A stretch of DNA of 49,781 nucleotides from positions 33,780-83,560 of the forward strand of contig PKXJ01000018.1 of assembly GCA_003132305.1 (NCBI GenBank). The letters run 5' to 3'. Source of the DNA: Acidimicrobiaceae bacterium (lineage in GTDB: Bacteria > Actinomycetota > Acidimicrobiia > Acidimicrobiales > RAAP-2). A program made the translations under genes and the position numbers. This document shows, in pieces, positions 16,398 to 24,682 of this stretch; the first letter of the stretch is position 1; every line of letters starts with the position of its first letter. The notes under the pieces are model-generated. The model had not been told where the DNA came from, searched no databases, and saw only the letters and a program-made list of their open reading frames with translations.

Positions 16398-16571
16398 TGG
16401 CCAGTACGCTGCGCTAGCCGGCGACGCCCTTTGCCTATAGGTCCGCTGCGGTAGTGCGTCGTGCAAATCGACGATTCGTCATGCAGAATCAACTCGGGTC
16501 CTCGTAACACTTGCGCACGTGACCTTTCCTCTTCAATTGCCGATCGGTTCGTCGATCGCGTGCGATGCCGA

Positions 16572-18866
16572 TTAAGTGTTCGCAAGTTCCCATACGGCCT
16601 CAGGCATGATCGGCGTCGAGTGAAGCGTTGCACCGCACGCGAGCGACGATTCAACGGCACTGGCAATGGCCGCCGCCACGGCGGGGATGCCCGCCTCGCC
16701 CACTCCCCTGGCTTTTAGTGGATTGTCTAGAGGCATGCTCGAAGCGAGGACGACCTCCATGGACGGCGCCTCGCTCGCGGTGGGCAGTAAGTAGTCCATG
16801 AAGGTGGTAGCCAACGGGTTGCCTACGTTGTCGTAGGAAAATCGTTCGAACAGTGCTCCGCCGAGCGCTTGAAGGGCACCTCCTTGAAGTTGGCCAACCA
16901 CGACTCCCTCATCTATCAAGGCACCCGCGTCATAGCCCAGTACTAAGTGCTTCACGTGGACGATGCCCGTCCTCGCGTTGGTAACGACCACTGCGCCATG
17001 AGAGCCAAATCCGTACGTTACGGACTCCTTATCAAACCGAGCCCTTGCCGTCAGTCCCTCGCCCATAGGCGATTGCTTGGATCGTCGTTGGGAGAGTTCG
17101 CCCAGCGACATGGCGAAATCTGGTGCGCCCCGTGTGGAGATTCGACCACAGTCGTAAATCAGGTCCTCCGTTCCCACCTCGAACTCCTCAGCGGCCAACT
17201 CTAGAGCGACGCGCAGGAGTTCTTGGCAGGCGAGGTGGACCGCGCTTCCGGACATTACCAAGGAGCGGCTCGCGTACGTGCCGATGCCGACGTCAATGCG
17301 GTCCGTATCAACACGCACGATGTGCACGGAATCAACCGGGATCCCGAGGGCTTTCGATACGACATTGCTCAGCGCCTTCTGCAGCCCCTGACCTAGGTAG
17401 CTCGCGCCCGTCAATACGTCCACCGTGCCGTCATCGCGAACTTCAATGATGGCGTCCTCGAAAGGTCCGAGTCCTGACTTCTCGATGAAACACCCGGTGG
17501 CGTAGCCGACCTTCTCCGACTCGTCGCGTGAAGTGACGTGTTGCAGTTCGTCGGCAAGGGCTTTCGTGCGCCCGTGAACCCTTTCGAACAGTGAGACATA
17601 ATCGCCAGAGTCGAGCACGACTTCCTTGCCCGCCGAACGGATTCCGGATCGGTAGGGCATGTCCGACACTCGGATGAGGTTCCTTCTACGGATCTCATCG
17701 CCCGGAATCTCCAGGCGCGCAGCCACCCGATCGACCATGCGCTCTCGGACGAATGAGGACTCAAAACGTCCTGGGGAGCGATAGGTGCCGGTAGGTGTTC
17801 TATTGCTCACGACGCAGTGGGCAACTCCACTGTACGACTCGAACCGATACGGCCCGGGAATCTCGCCGAGCGTGAGATCCGCCACTCGAAGCCCGACGGT
17901 GCGAATGTAGGCGCCCGAGTCGATCCAGAATTCGGTCGAAATAGCGAGGAGTCGACCACGCTCGTCAGCGGCGATAGACGCGACGTGAATCTGGTCACGC
18001 GATTGGTTCGCCGACAAGAGGTGTTCACGCCGGTCCTCAACCCACGAGACCGTCCGGTTGAGCATCTTTGCGGCCCATGGCACGAGAAAATCTTCCGGAT
18101 AGAACTCTCCGCGAATCCCAAAGGCGCCCCCCACGTCGACCTCGCGCATTCTGATCGATTCCGTTGACAGACCCAGCATGCCAGCGAGTGCCTTCTGGTT
18201 CGCGTGCACCACCTTGGACGCGCCGTAAATCGTGAGTGATCCTTCGGGACCGGGCTCCGCGACGAGTCCGCGTGTCTCCATCGGCACGCCACTGTGACGA
18301 CCGACGGTGATCGTGAGCGTCTCCACCACGTCGGCGGTTTGAAACACGGCTGCGGCGTCGCCGAAACTTGATTCAATGCGTGCGACTTCATTGTCGAGGT
18401 CGAACAGTTGGATCGACCCCGAAGCTTCGCGGCTATCGACGACGGAGTCCAGCGGCTCGATCTCTAGCTCCACGAGCGTCGCGGCGTCCTCCGCGAAGTA
18501 GCGATCAACAGCGACGATCAGTGCGACCGGTTCACCAACGTAGCGGACGCGATCGACGGCGATGACCGGCTGCAGGAAAGGGATGATGACCGGGCTGACG
18601 GAAATTCGTGGCTCGATCACCGGCACGGAGCCCAGGTCAGCACGAACGTCGCTGGCACTGAAGGCGGCAATCACCCCCGGAGCACGACGCACTTCGTCCA
18701 AGCCGACGTTGACGAGGCGGCCGTGCGACACGTCAGAGCGAACGACAAAAAGCGTCGCTTCGCCGATGACGCTGGCGAGGTCGGCAATGTAGCAACCGGC
18801 GCCAGTGACGTAACGGTCCGGGCCGCCAACCACCTCATGCTGCGTGCCAATCAAGGAATCTGACAT
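16572..18866 (-). CDS. Molybdenum hydroxylase large subunit (Cox/xanthine-dehydrogenase type), operon A
   Basis: A 764-aa molybdopterin-binding subunit of the xanthine-oxidase family that would hydroxylate an N-heterocycle or similar substrate with water. Seen are VRYVGEPVALIVA (108-119), VDVGGAFGIRGEFYPED (243-259), WVEDRREHL (275-283), the active-site loop TYRSPGRFE (361-369) and the catalytic Glu724 in GVGEAGIP. The loop is not AYxCSFR, so this is not a form-I CO dehydrogenase, and it also differs from the common AYRGAGR. It is the last gene of operon A; its ATG shares one base with the stop of the XRE regulator. The matching FAD and 2Fe-2S subunits are upstream in the same operon (22266-23150, 21757-22260). 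Confidence 0.93.
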   Translation of the reverse strand: MSDSLIGTQHEVVGGPDRYVTGAGCYIADLASVIGEATLFVVRSDVSHGRLVNVGLDEVRRAPGVIAAFSASDVRADLGSVPVIEPRISVSPVIIPFLQPVIAVDRVRYVGEPVALIVAVDRYFAEDAATLVELEIEPLDSVVDSREASGSIQLFDLDNEVARIESSFGDAAAVFQTADVVETLTITVGRHSGVPMETRGLVAEPGPEGSLTIYGASKVVHANQKALAGMLGLSTESIRMREVDVGGAFGIRGEFYPEDFLVPWAAKMLNRTVSWVEDRREHLLSANQSRDQIHVASIAADERGRLLAISTEFWIDSGAYIRTVGLRVADLTLGEIPGPYRFESYSGVAHCVVSNRTPTGTYRSPGRFESSFVRERMVDRVAARLEIPGDEIRRRNLIRVSDMPYRSGIRSAGKEVVLDSGDYVSLFERVHGRTKALADELQHVTSRDESEKVGYATGCFIEKSGLGPFEDAIIEVRDDGTVDVLTGASYLGQGLQKALSNVVSKALGIPVDSVHIVRVDTDRIDVGIGTYASRSLVMSGSAVHLACQELLRVALELAAEEFEVGTEDLIYDCGRISTRGAPDFAMSLGELSQRRSKQSPMGEGLTARARFDKESVTYGFGSHGAVVVTNARTGIVHVKHLVLGYDAGALIDEGVVVGQLQGGALQALGGALFERFSYDNVGNPLATTFMDYLLPTASEAPSMEVVLASSMPLDNPLKARGVGEAGIPAVAAAIASAVESSLACGATLHSTPIMPEAVWELANT

Positions 18867-19648
18867 TAACTACCTCCATTGCGATCGTCGCTGATCGTTG
18901 GTTCGATACCAAGGCCGCCAAGTGAACGGTGATCGAGGTCGGACTTAACGTTCAACCACATCGCTTTGGTTCTCCCCGATACCTCATTGGTAAATCGATG
19001 GGGCGTTGACGATAAAAACCGGATGCAGTCACCGGCGCGTAACACGTACGATTCGTGCTCCAGTTCGACGCGGAGCGCTCCGGAGATGACGATGCCAATC
19101 TCGTAGCCGCTGTGGTGCGTAAGCACCGGGCCGGAGGTAGCTCCACGACCGACGTATTCGTGTTCGCTTGCCTCGAGACCTCTCGCGTCTTCCTTGATAA
19201 GGAGCCTCCGCGTCATGCCGTTTGACGCGGGTTGCACCAATTGATCCCCTCGACGAACCACCGGATTCGTTGGTTCCGGGCTTGGCCAGAAGAGGTCGGA
19301 AATCGACATCGACAGTGCGTCGCAGATCGCAACGAGAGTACCGATCGAAGGCGATGTTCGTGCCCTCTCGGCGAGGCTCACCATCGAGACTGAGAGCCCC
19401 GTGGATTGGGCAATGTCCAGGATCGACATTCCCAGCGCCTTGCGCCTCACTCGAATACGAATTCCGATATTGCTGAGGACGTCTTTGGAACTCGCTCGCT
19501 GACTTTTCGGAACGGACGGCCCGTCGGAGAATGGTGGGGTCCAACCAGATGTTGGCTTCGAAGGCGGATCCACGTCACTCGCCGTGACCTCGGATTTTGA
19601 GTGGGGACCGCGATGATTTGCTGAACCTGCAGTAGACGGCCCCATCAT
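18866..19648 (-). CDS. XRE-family regulator with C-terminal cupin sensor
   Basis: A ~260-aa DNA-binding protein. A Ser/Pro-rich N-terminal tail (1-55) is followed by an XRE helix-turn-helix (IGIRIRVRRKALGMSILDIA, then QSTGLSVSMVSLAERARTSPS, about 61-117) and a cupin domain (HHSGYEIGIVISGALRVELE, then YVLRAGDCIRFLSSTPHRF, about 175-240). Such HTH-cupin proteins usually repress or activate catabolic genes in response to a ligand bound in the cupin. The ATG at 19648 overlaps the amidohydrolase stop (ATGA) and its stop overlaps the coxL ATG (TAATG). The regulator is therefore embedded in operon A and translated with it, which suggests autoregulation by operon output. Confidence 0.9.
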   Translation of the reverse strand: MMGPSTAGSANHRGPHSKSEVTASDVDPPSKPTSGWTPPFSDGPSVPKSQRASSKDVLSNIGIRIRVRRKALGMSILDIAQSTGLSVSMVSLAERARTSPSIGTLVAICDALSMSISDLFWPSPEPTNPVVRRGDQLVQPASNGMTRRLLIKEDARGLEASEHEYVGRGATSGPVLTHHSGYEIGIVISGALRVELEHESYVLRAGDCIRFLSSTPHRFTNEVSGRTKAMWLNVKSDLDHRSLGGLGIEPTISDDRNGGS

Positions 19649-20664
19649 GAAGTCGTCCCCCGATGAAGTGGGAAGATCCGTTCCGCGTTCGCTCCAAGAA
19701 TCGCGGCTCGGTCCGAACTTCCCAAATAGTCGTCGCCATTGGCGCCTATCAGCGACCAGTCGCTCATGGCAAAGGGGCAGTCGCTTCCGGCGAGGAGCTG
19801 GCTCGAACCGACGAGGTCGATCAAGAACTCGACCACCTTGCGACTGTGGACGACGGTGTCGTAATAGAACCATGAGAGCGCTGAGCTTGTTGTGGAGGGC
19901 GACTGCTTAGGCACCGTAGGAACCCGATCAGTTGCGAGCCAGTGTTCGACACGTCCAAACTGGTAAGGCAAGAACCCGCCTGCGTGCACGAGGACCACCT
20001 TTAGATCAGGGTAGCGGTCGGGTACCCCGGCTCTGATCATCTCCACCGCAGCCCGCGTGGTGAGGTACGGGTAGAAGACCGGGATGAGCAGTTCCCCGGC
20101 AATCGGCGTCTCCGAAGGATCGTACACACCCGGGTGAATCATGATCGGCAGGCCGAGGCGCTCCGCGTTCGCCCACAGTGGTTCGAGGTCGGCGCGCCCG
20201 AGGCCTCCGTTCATGAAGGAGGTGGCGAGAATTCCCCCAACGGCGCCCGCCCGAGCGGCGACGCCCAACTCTTCGGCCGCGAGGCCGCCGTCGAGGTCGG
20301 GAAGTGACGCGAGCCACCGAAGGCTTGCTTGCCTTTCTACGGCCGTCGCGAGTTCGCTCGAGATGAGACGACACCAGTCACTTTGACTCTCTGCGTTCGT
20401 CGGCGCGGCCATCGCGTCAACCCATCCCCCGACGATCGAGAGGTCGACCTGTTGCTCCTTCTGTCGAGCGACGATCGCACTCGCGTCGAGAAGATCGCCC
20501 TTGGCCGGTCGTCCTCGACGTTCCGAGACCTCATCCTCGAGCACTACCGAGGCACGGTCAGGTGACCACTTCGAACGGAAGTCGCGCGGTGGGTGGCCGA
20601 AGACGGCTGACGGCATCAGATGACTGTGCACGTCAATCTTCATCGAGGGTGACGGTTCAGGCAT
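19645..20664 (-). CDS. Amidohydrolase family protein (ACMSD/decarboxylase-like)
   Basis: A ~339-aa TIM-barrel metal enzyme of the amidohydrolase-2 group, which includes aminocarboxymuconate-semialdehyde decarboxylase and gamma-resorcylate decarboxylase. The metal ligands are visible: DVHSH (His13, His15), IMIHPG, VHAGGFLPYQFGR and SDCPFA (Asp). ATG at 20664 has AAAGAGG upstream and overlaps the hydrolase stop by 8 nt; MKIDVHSH at 20643 is an alternative start. This family decarboxylates or hydrolyses hydroxylated aromatic and ring-opened acids, which fits a step after the C-C hydrolase or the Mo hydroxylase of the same operon. Exact reaction not readable. Confidence 0.88.
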   Translation of the reverse strand: MPEPSPSMKIDVHSHLMPSAVFGHPPRDFRSKWSPDRASVVLEDEVSERRGRPAKGDLLDASAIVARQKEQQVDLSIVGGWVDAMAAPTNAESQSDWCRLISSELATAVERQASLRWLASLPDLDGGLAAEELGVAARAGAVGGILATSFMNGGLGRADLEPLWANAERLGLPIMIHPGVYDPSETPIAGELLIPVFYPYLTTRAAVEMIRAGVPDRYPDLKVVLVHAGGFLPYQFGRVEHWLATDRVPTVPKQSPSTTSSALSWFYYDTVVHSRKVVEFLIDLVGSSQLLAGSDCPFAMSDWSLIGANGDDYLGSSDRAAILGANAERIFPLHRGTTS

Positions 20665-21757
20665 TGGCGACCTCTTTAAGTTGAAGGGTAATCCAGTCAG
20701 CCAACTGTGGACGTACTGTCGGCGCAATGTTGTGACAGCAGTGTCCACCATTCGGCTGAATGACTGACTCTACGACGGATCCGCTCGGCTGGTTCAGCGA
20801 AACTTGATCCTCGTACGGCACGATCCGATCGCGTGCACCGTGCGAGATGAGCGTTGGACATTCGATCGAAGCGATCTCCGCCACGGAGTCGATCAGCGAC
20901 GTCGCGACACGTTCAGCCACGTCGGCACTCACGCCACCACAGGCGTACTCAAAGGTTCGGCGCACGCCAGCGGGTAAACGGCTGAAGGATCGTCCAGAGA
21001 CAAGTGGGCTCCACGCGAGGCACGCTTTGAGCCGAGGCTCGTACCCGGCGGCCTGCAGGGCGTAGGTACCACCGAGACTTCGGCCGACCACGCCAATGCC
21101 GTCGGGGTTGATCGATTCGATGGTGAGCAGAGCGGAGACGGCGGCGGAGACCCACGTGTCAAACCGAGCTCCAAGCGGCACGTCGTGCGCCGTCTCCCCT
21201 TGACCAGGGCCGTCGAAGGTGCAGGTGGCAACGCCGCGGACGAGGCAGAGTTCCTCGAACAGCCGACTCTCCTCCTTCGTCGAATCAAGACCGCCGAGCA
21301 AGATTACGCACGGCCACTTTCGATCACGTTCATTCGTCGGGTATCTCAGGAAGGCGCGCACCTTCTTCACTGGATCGGGTCCCGCTCGAGCCAGTTCCCT
21401 AGGAGCGTCGATCATCACCTCGATCGCCGGTGGGCACAGTGACGACGACGCGCGTCGATAGAGCTCAACGCGGCGTGCTTCGGCGAAGCGCTTTTCGTCC
21501 TCGTCCTCGAACCAGTAGAGCTGCGCGGCGTGGGCGCTCATCGCACTGAGCCAGAGCCACTCGCCAACCGACACTTGACTTGCGGACACCGTCTCCATGG
21601 CGAGTCGCTCGTAGCCGTCACTCAGCCCCATCCAAGCATCGAACCATCGAGCCCCACCTTCGACGGCGGCCTTCACGGTCGATAGGTCAGAAAATGGCAC
21701 GCCGTCCGCCCCGAGCCGGCCACCAACCAGAAAGGCGTGGCGTTCCTCTTCGAACAT
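20657..21757 (-). CDS. Alpha/beta hydrolase resembling 2,6-dihydroxypseudooxynicotine hydrolase
   Basis: A 366-aa alpha/beta hydrolase with an N-terminal helical cap (1-~125). The core contains VILLGGLDSTKEES (151-164), TFDGPGQGE (180-188), the nucleophile elbow GVVGRSLGGTYAL (Ser227), SHGARDRIVP (Asp310) and GGHCCHN (His339). The blocks GGLxSTKEES, DGPGQGE, GRSLGG.YAL and GHCCHN are those I recall from the Paenarthrobacter nicotinovorans enzyme that splits the C-C bond between a dihydroxypyridine ring and its acyl side chain. It is encoded between coxS and the amidohydrolase with 1-nt and 8-nt overlaps, so it probably acts on the product of the operon-A Mo hydroxylase. Another C-C or C-O bond substrate is possible. 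Confidence 0.88.
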   Translation of the reverse strand: MFEEERHAFLVGGRLGADGVPFSDLSTVKAAVEGGARWFDAWMGLSDGYERLAMETVSASQVSVGEWLWLSAMSAHAAQLYWFEDEDEKRFAEARRVELYRRASSSLCPPAIEVMIDAPRELARAGPDPVKKVRAFLRYPTNERDRKWPCVILLGGLDSTKEESRLFEELCLVRGVATCTFDGPGQGETAHDVPLGARFDTWVSAAVSALLTIESINPDGIGVVGRSLGGTYALQAAGYEPRLKACLAWSPLVSGRSFSRLPAGVRRTFEYACGGVSADVAERVATSLIDSVAEIASIECPTLISHGARDRIVPYEDQVSLNQPSGSVVESVIQPNGGHCCHNIAPTVRPQLADWITLQLKEVANA

Positions 21758-22260
21758 CAGACTTGGTCGGACGTTGAATCGGCCGTTGGCTCGAGCAGAC
21801 GACGAGCAGCCCGCATGAGCCCCTGATAGCCCGTGCAGCGACAGATGTTCGACGACATCGCCGCCGCAAGATCCGACTCATCGCCCTTCCAGTCCATATG
21901 AATGAGTCCGGTAAGCAACACCACGAAGCCTGGCGTGCAAAAACCGCACTGCAACGCGTCTTCTTCAATGATGACCTGCTGCACCTTGGCGAGCACGGGG
22001 TCGTGTTCACGTCCCTCGACCGTGGTGATCTCCCGGTTCTCAAAGCCAGCGGCGAACAACAGGCAGGACCGAGCCGGGCTTCCGTCGATCAGGACCGTGC
22101 ACGCGCCACAGACGCCTTGTTCACACCCGAGATGTGTACCCGTGAGCCCGCACTGATCACGCAGCACGTCGGCGAGAGTACGGCGAGGTTCGATATCGAC
22201 CTCGTAGGTTTGGCTGTTCACCGTCAGCGTCACTCGACGGTGTTCGGTTCCTTCGGGCAT
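21757..22260 (-). CDS. 2Fe-2S subunit of molybdenum hydroxylase, operon A
   Basis: A ~167-aa small subunit that passes electrons from the Mo centre to FAD. The plant-type cluster ligands are Cys46, Cys51, Cys54 and Cys66 (GCEQGVCGACTVL...SC). The second cluster has Cys105/Cys108 (CGFC) and Cys140/Cys142 (NICRCTGYQG). All eight cysteines are present. The ATG at 22260 (MPEGTEHRRVTLTVNSQ) lies 5 nt after the coxM stop; upstream in-frame codons back to 22476 belong to coxM DNA and are rejected. The next gene starts with a 1-nt overlap (TGATG). Confidence 0.95.
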   Translation of the reverse strand: MPEGTEHRRVTLTVNSQTYEVDIEPRRTLADVLRDQCGLTGTHLGCEQGVCGACTVLIDGSPARSCLLFAAGFENREITTVEGREHDPVLAKVQQVIIEEDALQCGFCTPGFVVLLTGLIHMDWKGDESDLAAAMSSNICRCTGYQGLMRAARRLLEPTADSTSDQV

Positions 22261-22265
22261 TGACG

Positions 22266-23150
22266 TCAACTCACCTTCTCCTGACGTATTCCCGCCCCTC
22301 CAAGGGCGTCGGCCAACGCGTCGTGGACGACAACCTCGACGAGGCTCAGTTGGAACTTTGCGGTGGAATTTATATCGTCGTAAGCGTTGCAGTCGGTCCT
22401 CGCCAGCGCGGCAATCTGTCGCTTCTCGACGCGGTTGAGGGGACATCCAACGAGGGCCAACTCGGCGTTTTGGCATGAAGTGACGCCGCCGGCCACACCG
22501 CCGACTACGACCCGAGCCGCCGACACGACGTCACCCTCGAAAGCGAGATACACCGCGCAGAGGGCCAGCGCGAAATCGCCTGTCCGCCGGCTCACCTCGG
22601 CGAATCCCGCGACACTCCGCTCAGCGGGAGCTGGGAGTTCGACGCGCGTCAGCAGTTCGGCGTCCTCGATCGCGGTGGTGAACGTACCCTGAAAGAACTC
22701 CGAACTCGACAGCCGGCGAACGCCGCCCTTGCTCTGAAGCACGAAATAGCCGCCTAGCGCCGTCACGACGACGGGCCACTCCGCGGCCGGGTCCGCGTGA
22801 ACCAGGCTTCCACCGATCGAACCATGGAGCCGAATTGGGAGATGACCGATCTCTCTGGCCGCCCGACGAAGAAGGCGAGAGCGAAGGTCCCCGGCCTGGA
22901 GTTGTTCGAGTTCGTAGTGACGAACGAGAGCGCCGACCATCCAGTTTTCCAACGCGTCAGTGTGGAGCGTCGCGAGGTCCGCCAACGAGTTGATGTCGAT
23001 GAGCACCGAAGGTTGCGCGAGGCGCATGTTCATCGTTGGGACAAGGCTCTGTCCACCAGCGAGTACCTTCGCGTCCTCGTAGACGGTGAGTGCGTCAAGC
23101 GCCTCCTCCAAGGAGGAGGGGCGTTCGTAGTGAAACGGTGCCGGCTTCAT
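22266..23150 (-). CDS. FAD-binding subunit of molybdenum hydroxylase, operon A
   Basis: A ~294-aa CoxM-type FAD_binding_5 protein. Starting at the ATG at 23150 (MKPAPFHYERPSSLEEAL, the family's usual N-terminus), it shows VLAGGQSLVPTMNMRLAQP and SIGGSLVHADPAAE, the two FAD pyrophosphate-binding loops. An upstream GTG at 23204 would overlap livF by 20 nt and is less likely. It takes electrons from the 2Fe-2S subunit and passes them to the respiratory chain. It comes directly after the four transporter genes, so import and oxidation are on one transcript. Confidence 0.93.
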   Translation of the reverse strand: MKPAPFHYERPSSLEEALDALTVYEDAKVLAGGQSLVPTMNMRLAQPSVLIDINSLADLATLHTDALENWMVGALVRHYELEQLQAGDLRSRLLRRAAREIGHLPIRLHGSIGGSLVHADPAAEWPVVVTALGGYFVLQSKGGVRRLSSSEFFQGTFTTAIEDAELLTRVELPAPAERSVAGFAEVSRRTGDFALALCAVYLAFEGDVVSAARVVVGGVAGGVTSCQNAELALVGCPLNRVEKRQIAALARTDCNAYDDINSTAKFQLSLVEVVVHDALADALGGAGIRQEKVS

Positions 23151-23184
23151 CGTGACGGCGGATCGTTGCGAGTAGCGCCCGAGA

Positions 23185-23934
23185 TCATGCGTCGTCACTT
23201 CCACCGAGGAATGCCGTCGCCAACCTGTCCATGTCGCGAAGCTGCTCGGGATGCTCCGAGATTGCGATCTGCCCGCTGACCAACACGTGGGTCCAGTCAG
23301 CGACGGCGAGTGCCTCCAGGGCCTTTTGTTCGACGAGCAGGACCGCCGTTCCCGCGTCAGCCAACTGACGCACGAAGCGTTGCAAAATCACTTCTGACAT
23401 CTCTGGCGTGAGACTCGCCGTTGGTTCGTCCAGGACGAGCAGCCGAGGTCGCAACATCAAGGCGCGCGCGATGCCGACGAGCTTGCGCTCCCCACCACTG
23501 AGGTTGGCAACCGTTCGACCGTGAAGGGCGCCGATGAGGGGAAACTCCTCAAACAACTCGACAACCCGCTTAGCGATACGTTTCCTACCTAGCAGGTAGC
23601 CCCCGAGTTCAAGGTTCTCGCGCACGGTAAGACTGGCGAAGGTGTCGTCCGACTGAGGAACGTAGCCCATGCCCTGTTTGGCGAGGAGATCCGTACGAAG
23701 ACCGGTCACGTCTTTCCCCTCCAGCAGAACCCGACCCGATTGGATGGGGAGCATCCCGACGATTCCCTTTAACAGCGTGCTCTTGCCAGAACCGTTGGCG
23801 CCGAGCACCAAGATGACCATTCCGGGCCTGACGCCGAGTGAGATTCCCCGCACGGTGGGCGTCCCTCCGTAGCCCGTGACCAACTCCTTGACCTCAAGGA
23901 GTTGTGTTCCGTTTCCAGTGAGGTCAACCGACAA
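23185..23934 (-). CDS. LivF-type ABC transporter ATPase, operon A
   Basis: A 249-aa ATPase of the branched-chain/hydrophobic amino-acid (HAAT) transporter family. Walker A GANGSGKS (45-52), the signature LSGGERKLVGIARALM, Walker B LLVLDEPTASL and a short C-terminus typical of LivF are seen. It overlaps livG by 11 nt. It pairs with LivG to power the importer encoded upstream. Members of this family transport amino acids, but also urea, amides and aromatic acids. Confidence 0.93.
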   Translation of the reverse strand: MSVDLTGNGTQLLEVKELVTGYGGTPTVRGISLGVRPGMVILVLGANGSGKSTLLKGIVGMLPIQSGRVLLEGKDVTGLRTDLLAKQGMGYVPQSDDTFASLTVRENLELGGYLLGRKRIAKRVVELFEEFPLIGALHGRTVANLSGGERKLVGIARALMLRPRLLVLDEPTASLTPEMSEVILQRFVRQLADAGTAVLLVEQKALEALAVADWTHVLVSGQIAISEHPEQLRDMDRLATAFLGGSDDA

Positions 23935-24682
23935 GATAGGCCCCGATCACCGCTTTGTCACGTCGCACGTCGAGCATTGAACCCGACGCGATGATTGCCC
24001 CACGTGCCATGACAACGACGGAGTCACACACGCGCTGCATCGACTCCATCCGGTGCTCAACCATCATCATGGTCATTCCACGCTCTTTCAGCTCTAGCAA
24101 ATAGTTCTCGATGACGTTCATCATTCGCGGGTTCACGCCAGCCATGGGTTCGTCCAAGAGGAGCAGCCTAGCGGGACCCATGGTGGCACGAAGGATTTCC
24201 ACGAGTCTTCGCTCTCCACCGCTCACGTTGCCCGCGTACTCGTCTTCCTTCTTCTCAAGACCAAACGACTTCAGCAGCTCACGAGCGTCGACCACGTCCT
24301 GCTTTTCGTCAGCTCGCCAACGTCGTCCCAGTCCGATGGCCGACCACATCGAGTCTCCCGTTCTCCTGGGAACACCAAGGAGAAGGTTCTCCATCACTGT
24401 CATCCGTGGGAATACGGCCGCGACCTGATACGTGCGCCGGACCTGTCGTGCGGCCATCGCTTGTGGAGGACCACCGCTCACGTCGACGCCGTCGAGAAAC
24501 ACAGAGCCCGAACTCGGTTTCATCGAACCCGCCACGATGTTCAGCAACGTGGATTTACCGGCGCCGTTCGGACCAAGAACACCAAGGATGTGACCCGGCA
24601 TGAGTTCCAAGCTCACATCATCGACGGCAACGACGCCGCCAAAATTTCGGCTGACCGAGCGGCATTCGAGAAGCCCACTCAA
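23924..24682 (-). CDS. LivG-type ABC transporter ATPase, operon A
   Basis: A ~252-aa HAAT-family ATPase. From the TTG at 24682 it reads LSGLLECRSVSRNFGGVVAV, with Walker A GPNGAGKS (37-44), signature VSGGERRLVEILRATM, Walker B LLLLDEPMAG and the LivG-specific VNPRMMNVIE segment. The TTG overlaps the livM stop as TTGA and has AAGGA upstream. The frame stays open to 24871, but that extension lies in livM and has no family similarity, so I prefer the short form, which also matches the usual length (~250 aa). Confidence 0.9.
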   Translation of the reverse strand: MSGLLECRSVSRNFGGVVAVDDVSLELMPGHILGVLGPNGAGKSTLLNIVAGSMKPSSGSVFLDGVDVSGGPPQAMAARQVRRTYQVAAVFPRMTVMENLLLGVPRRTGDSMWSAIGLGRRWRADEKQDVVDARELLKSFGLEKKEDEYAGNVSGGERRLVEILRATMGPARLLLLDEPMAGVNPRMMNVIENYLLELKERGMTMMMVEHRMESMQRVCDSVVVMARGAIIASGSMLDVRRDKAVIGAYLVG

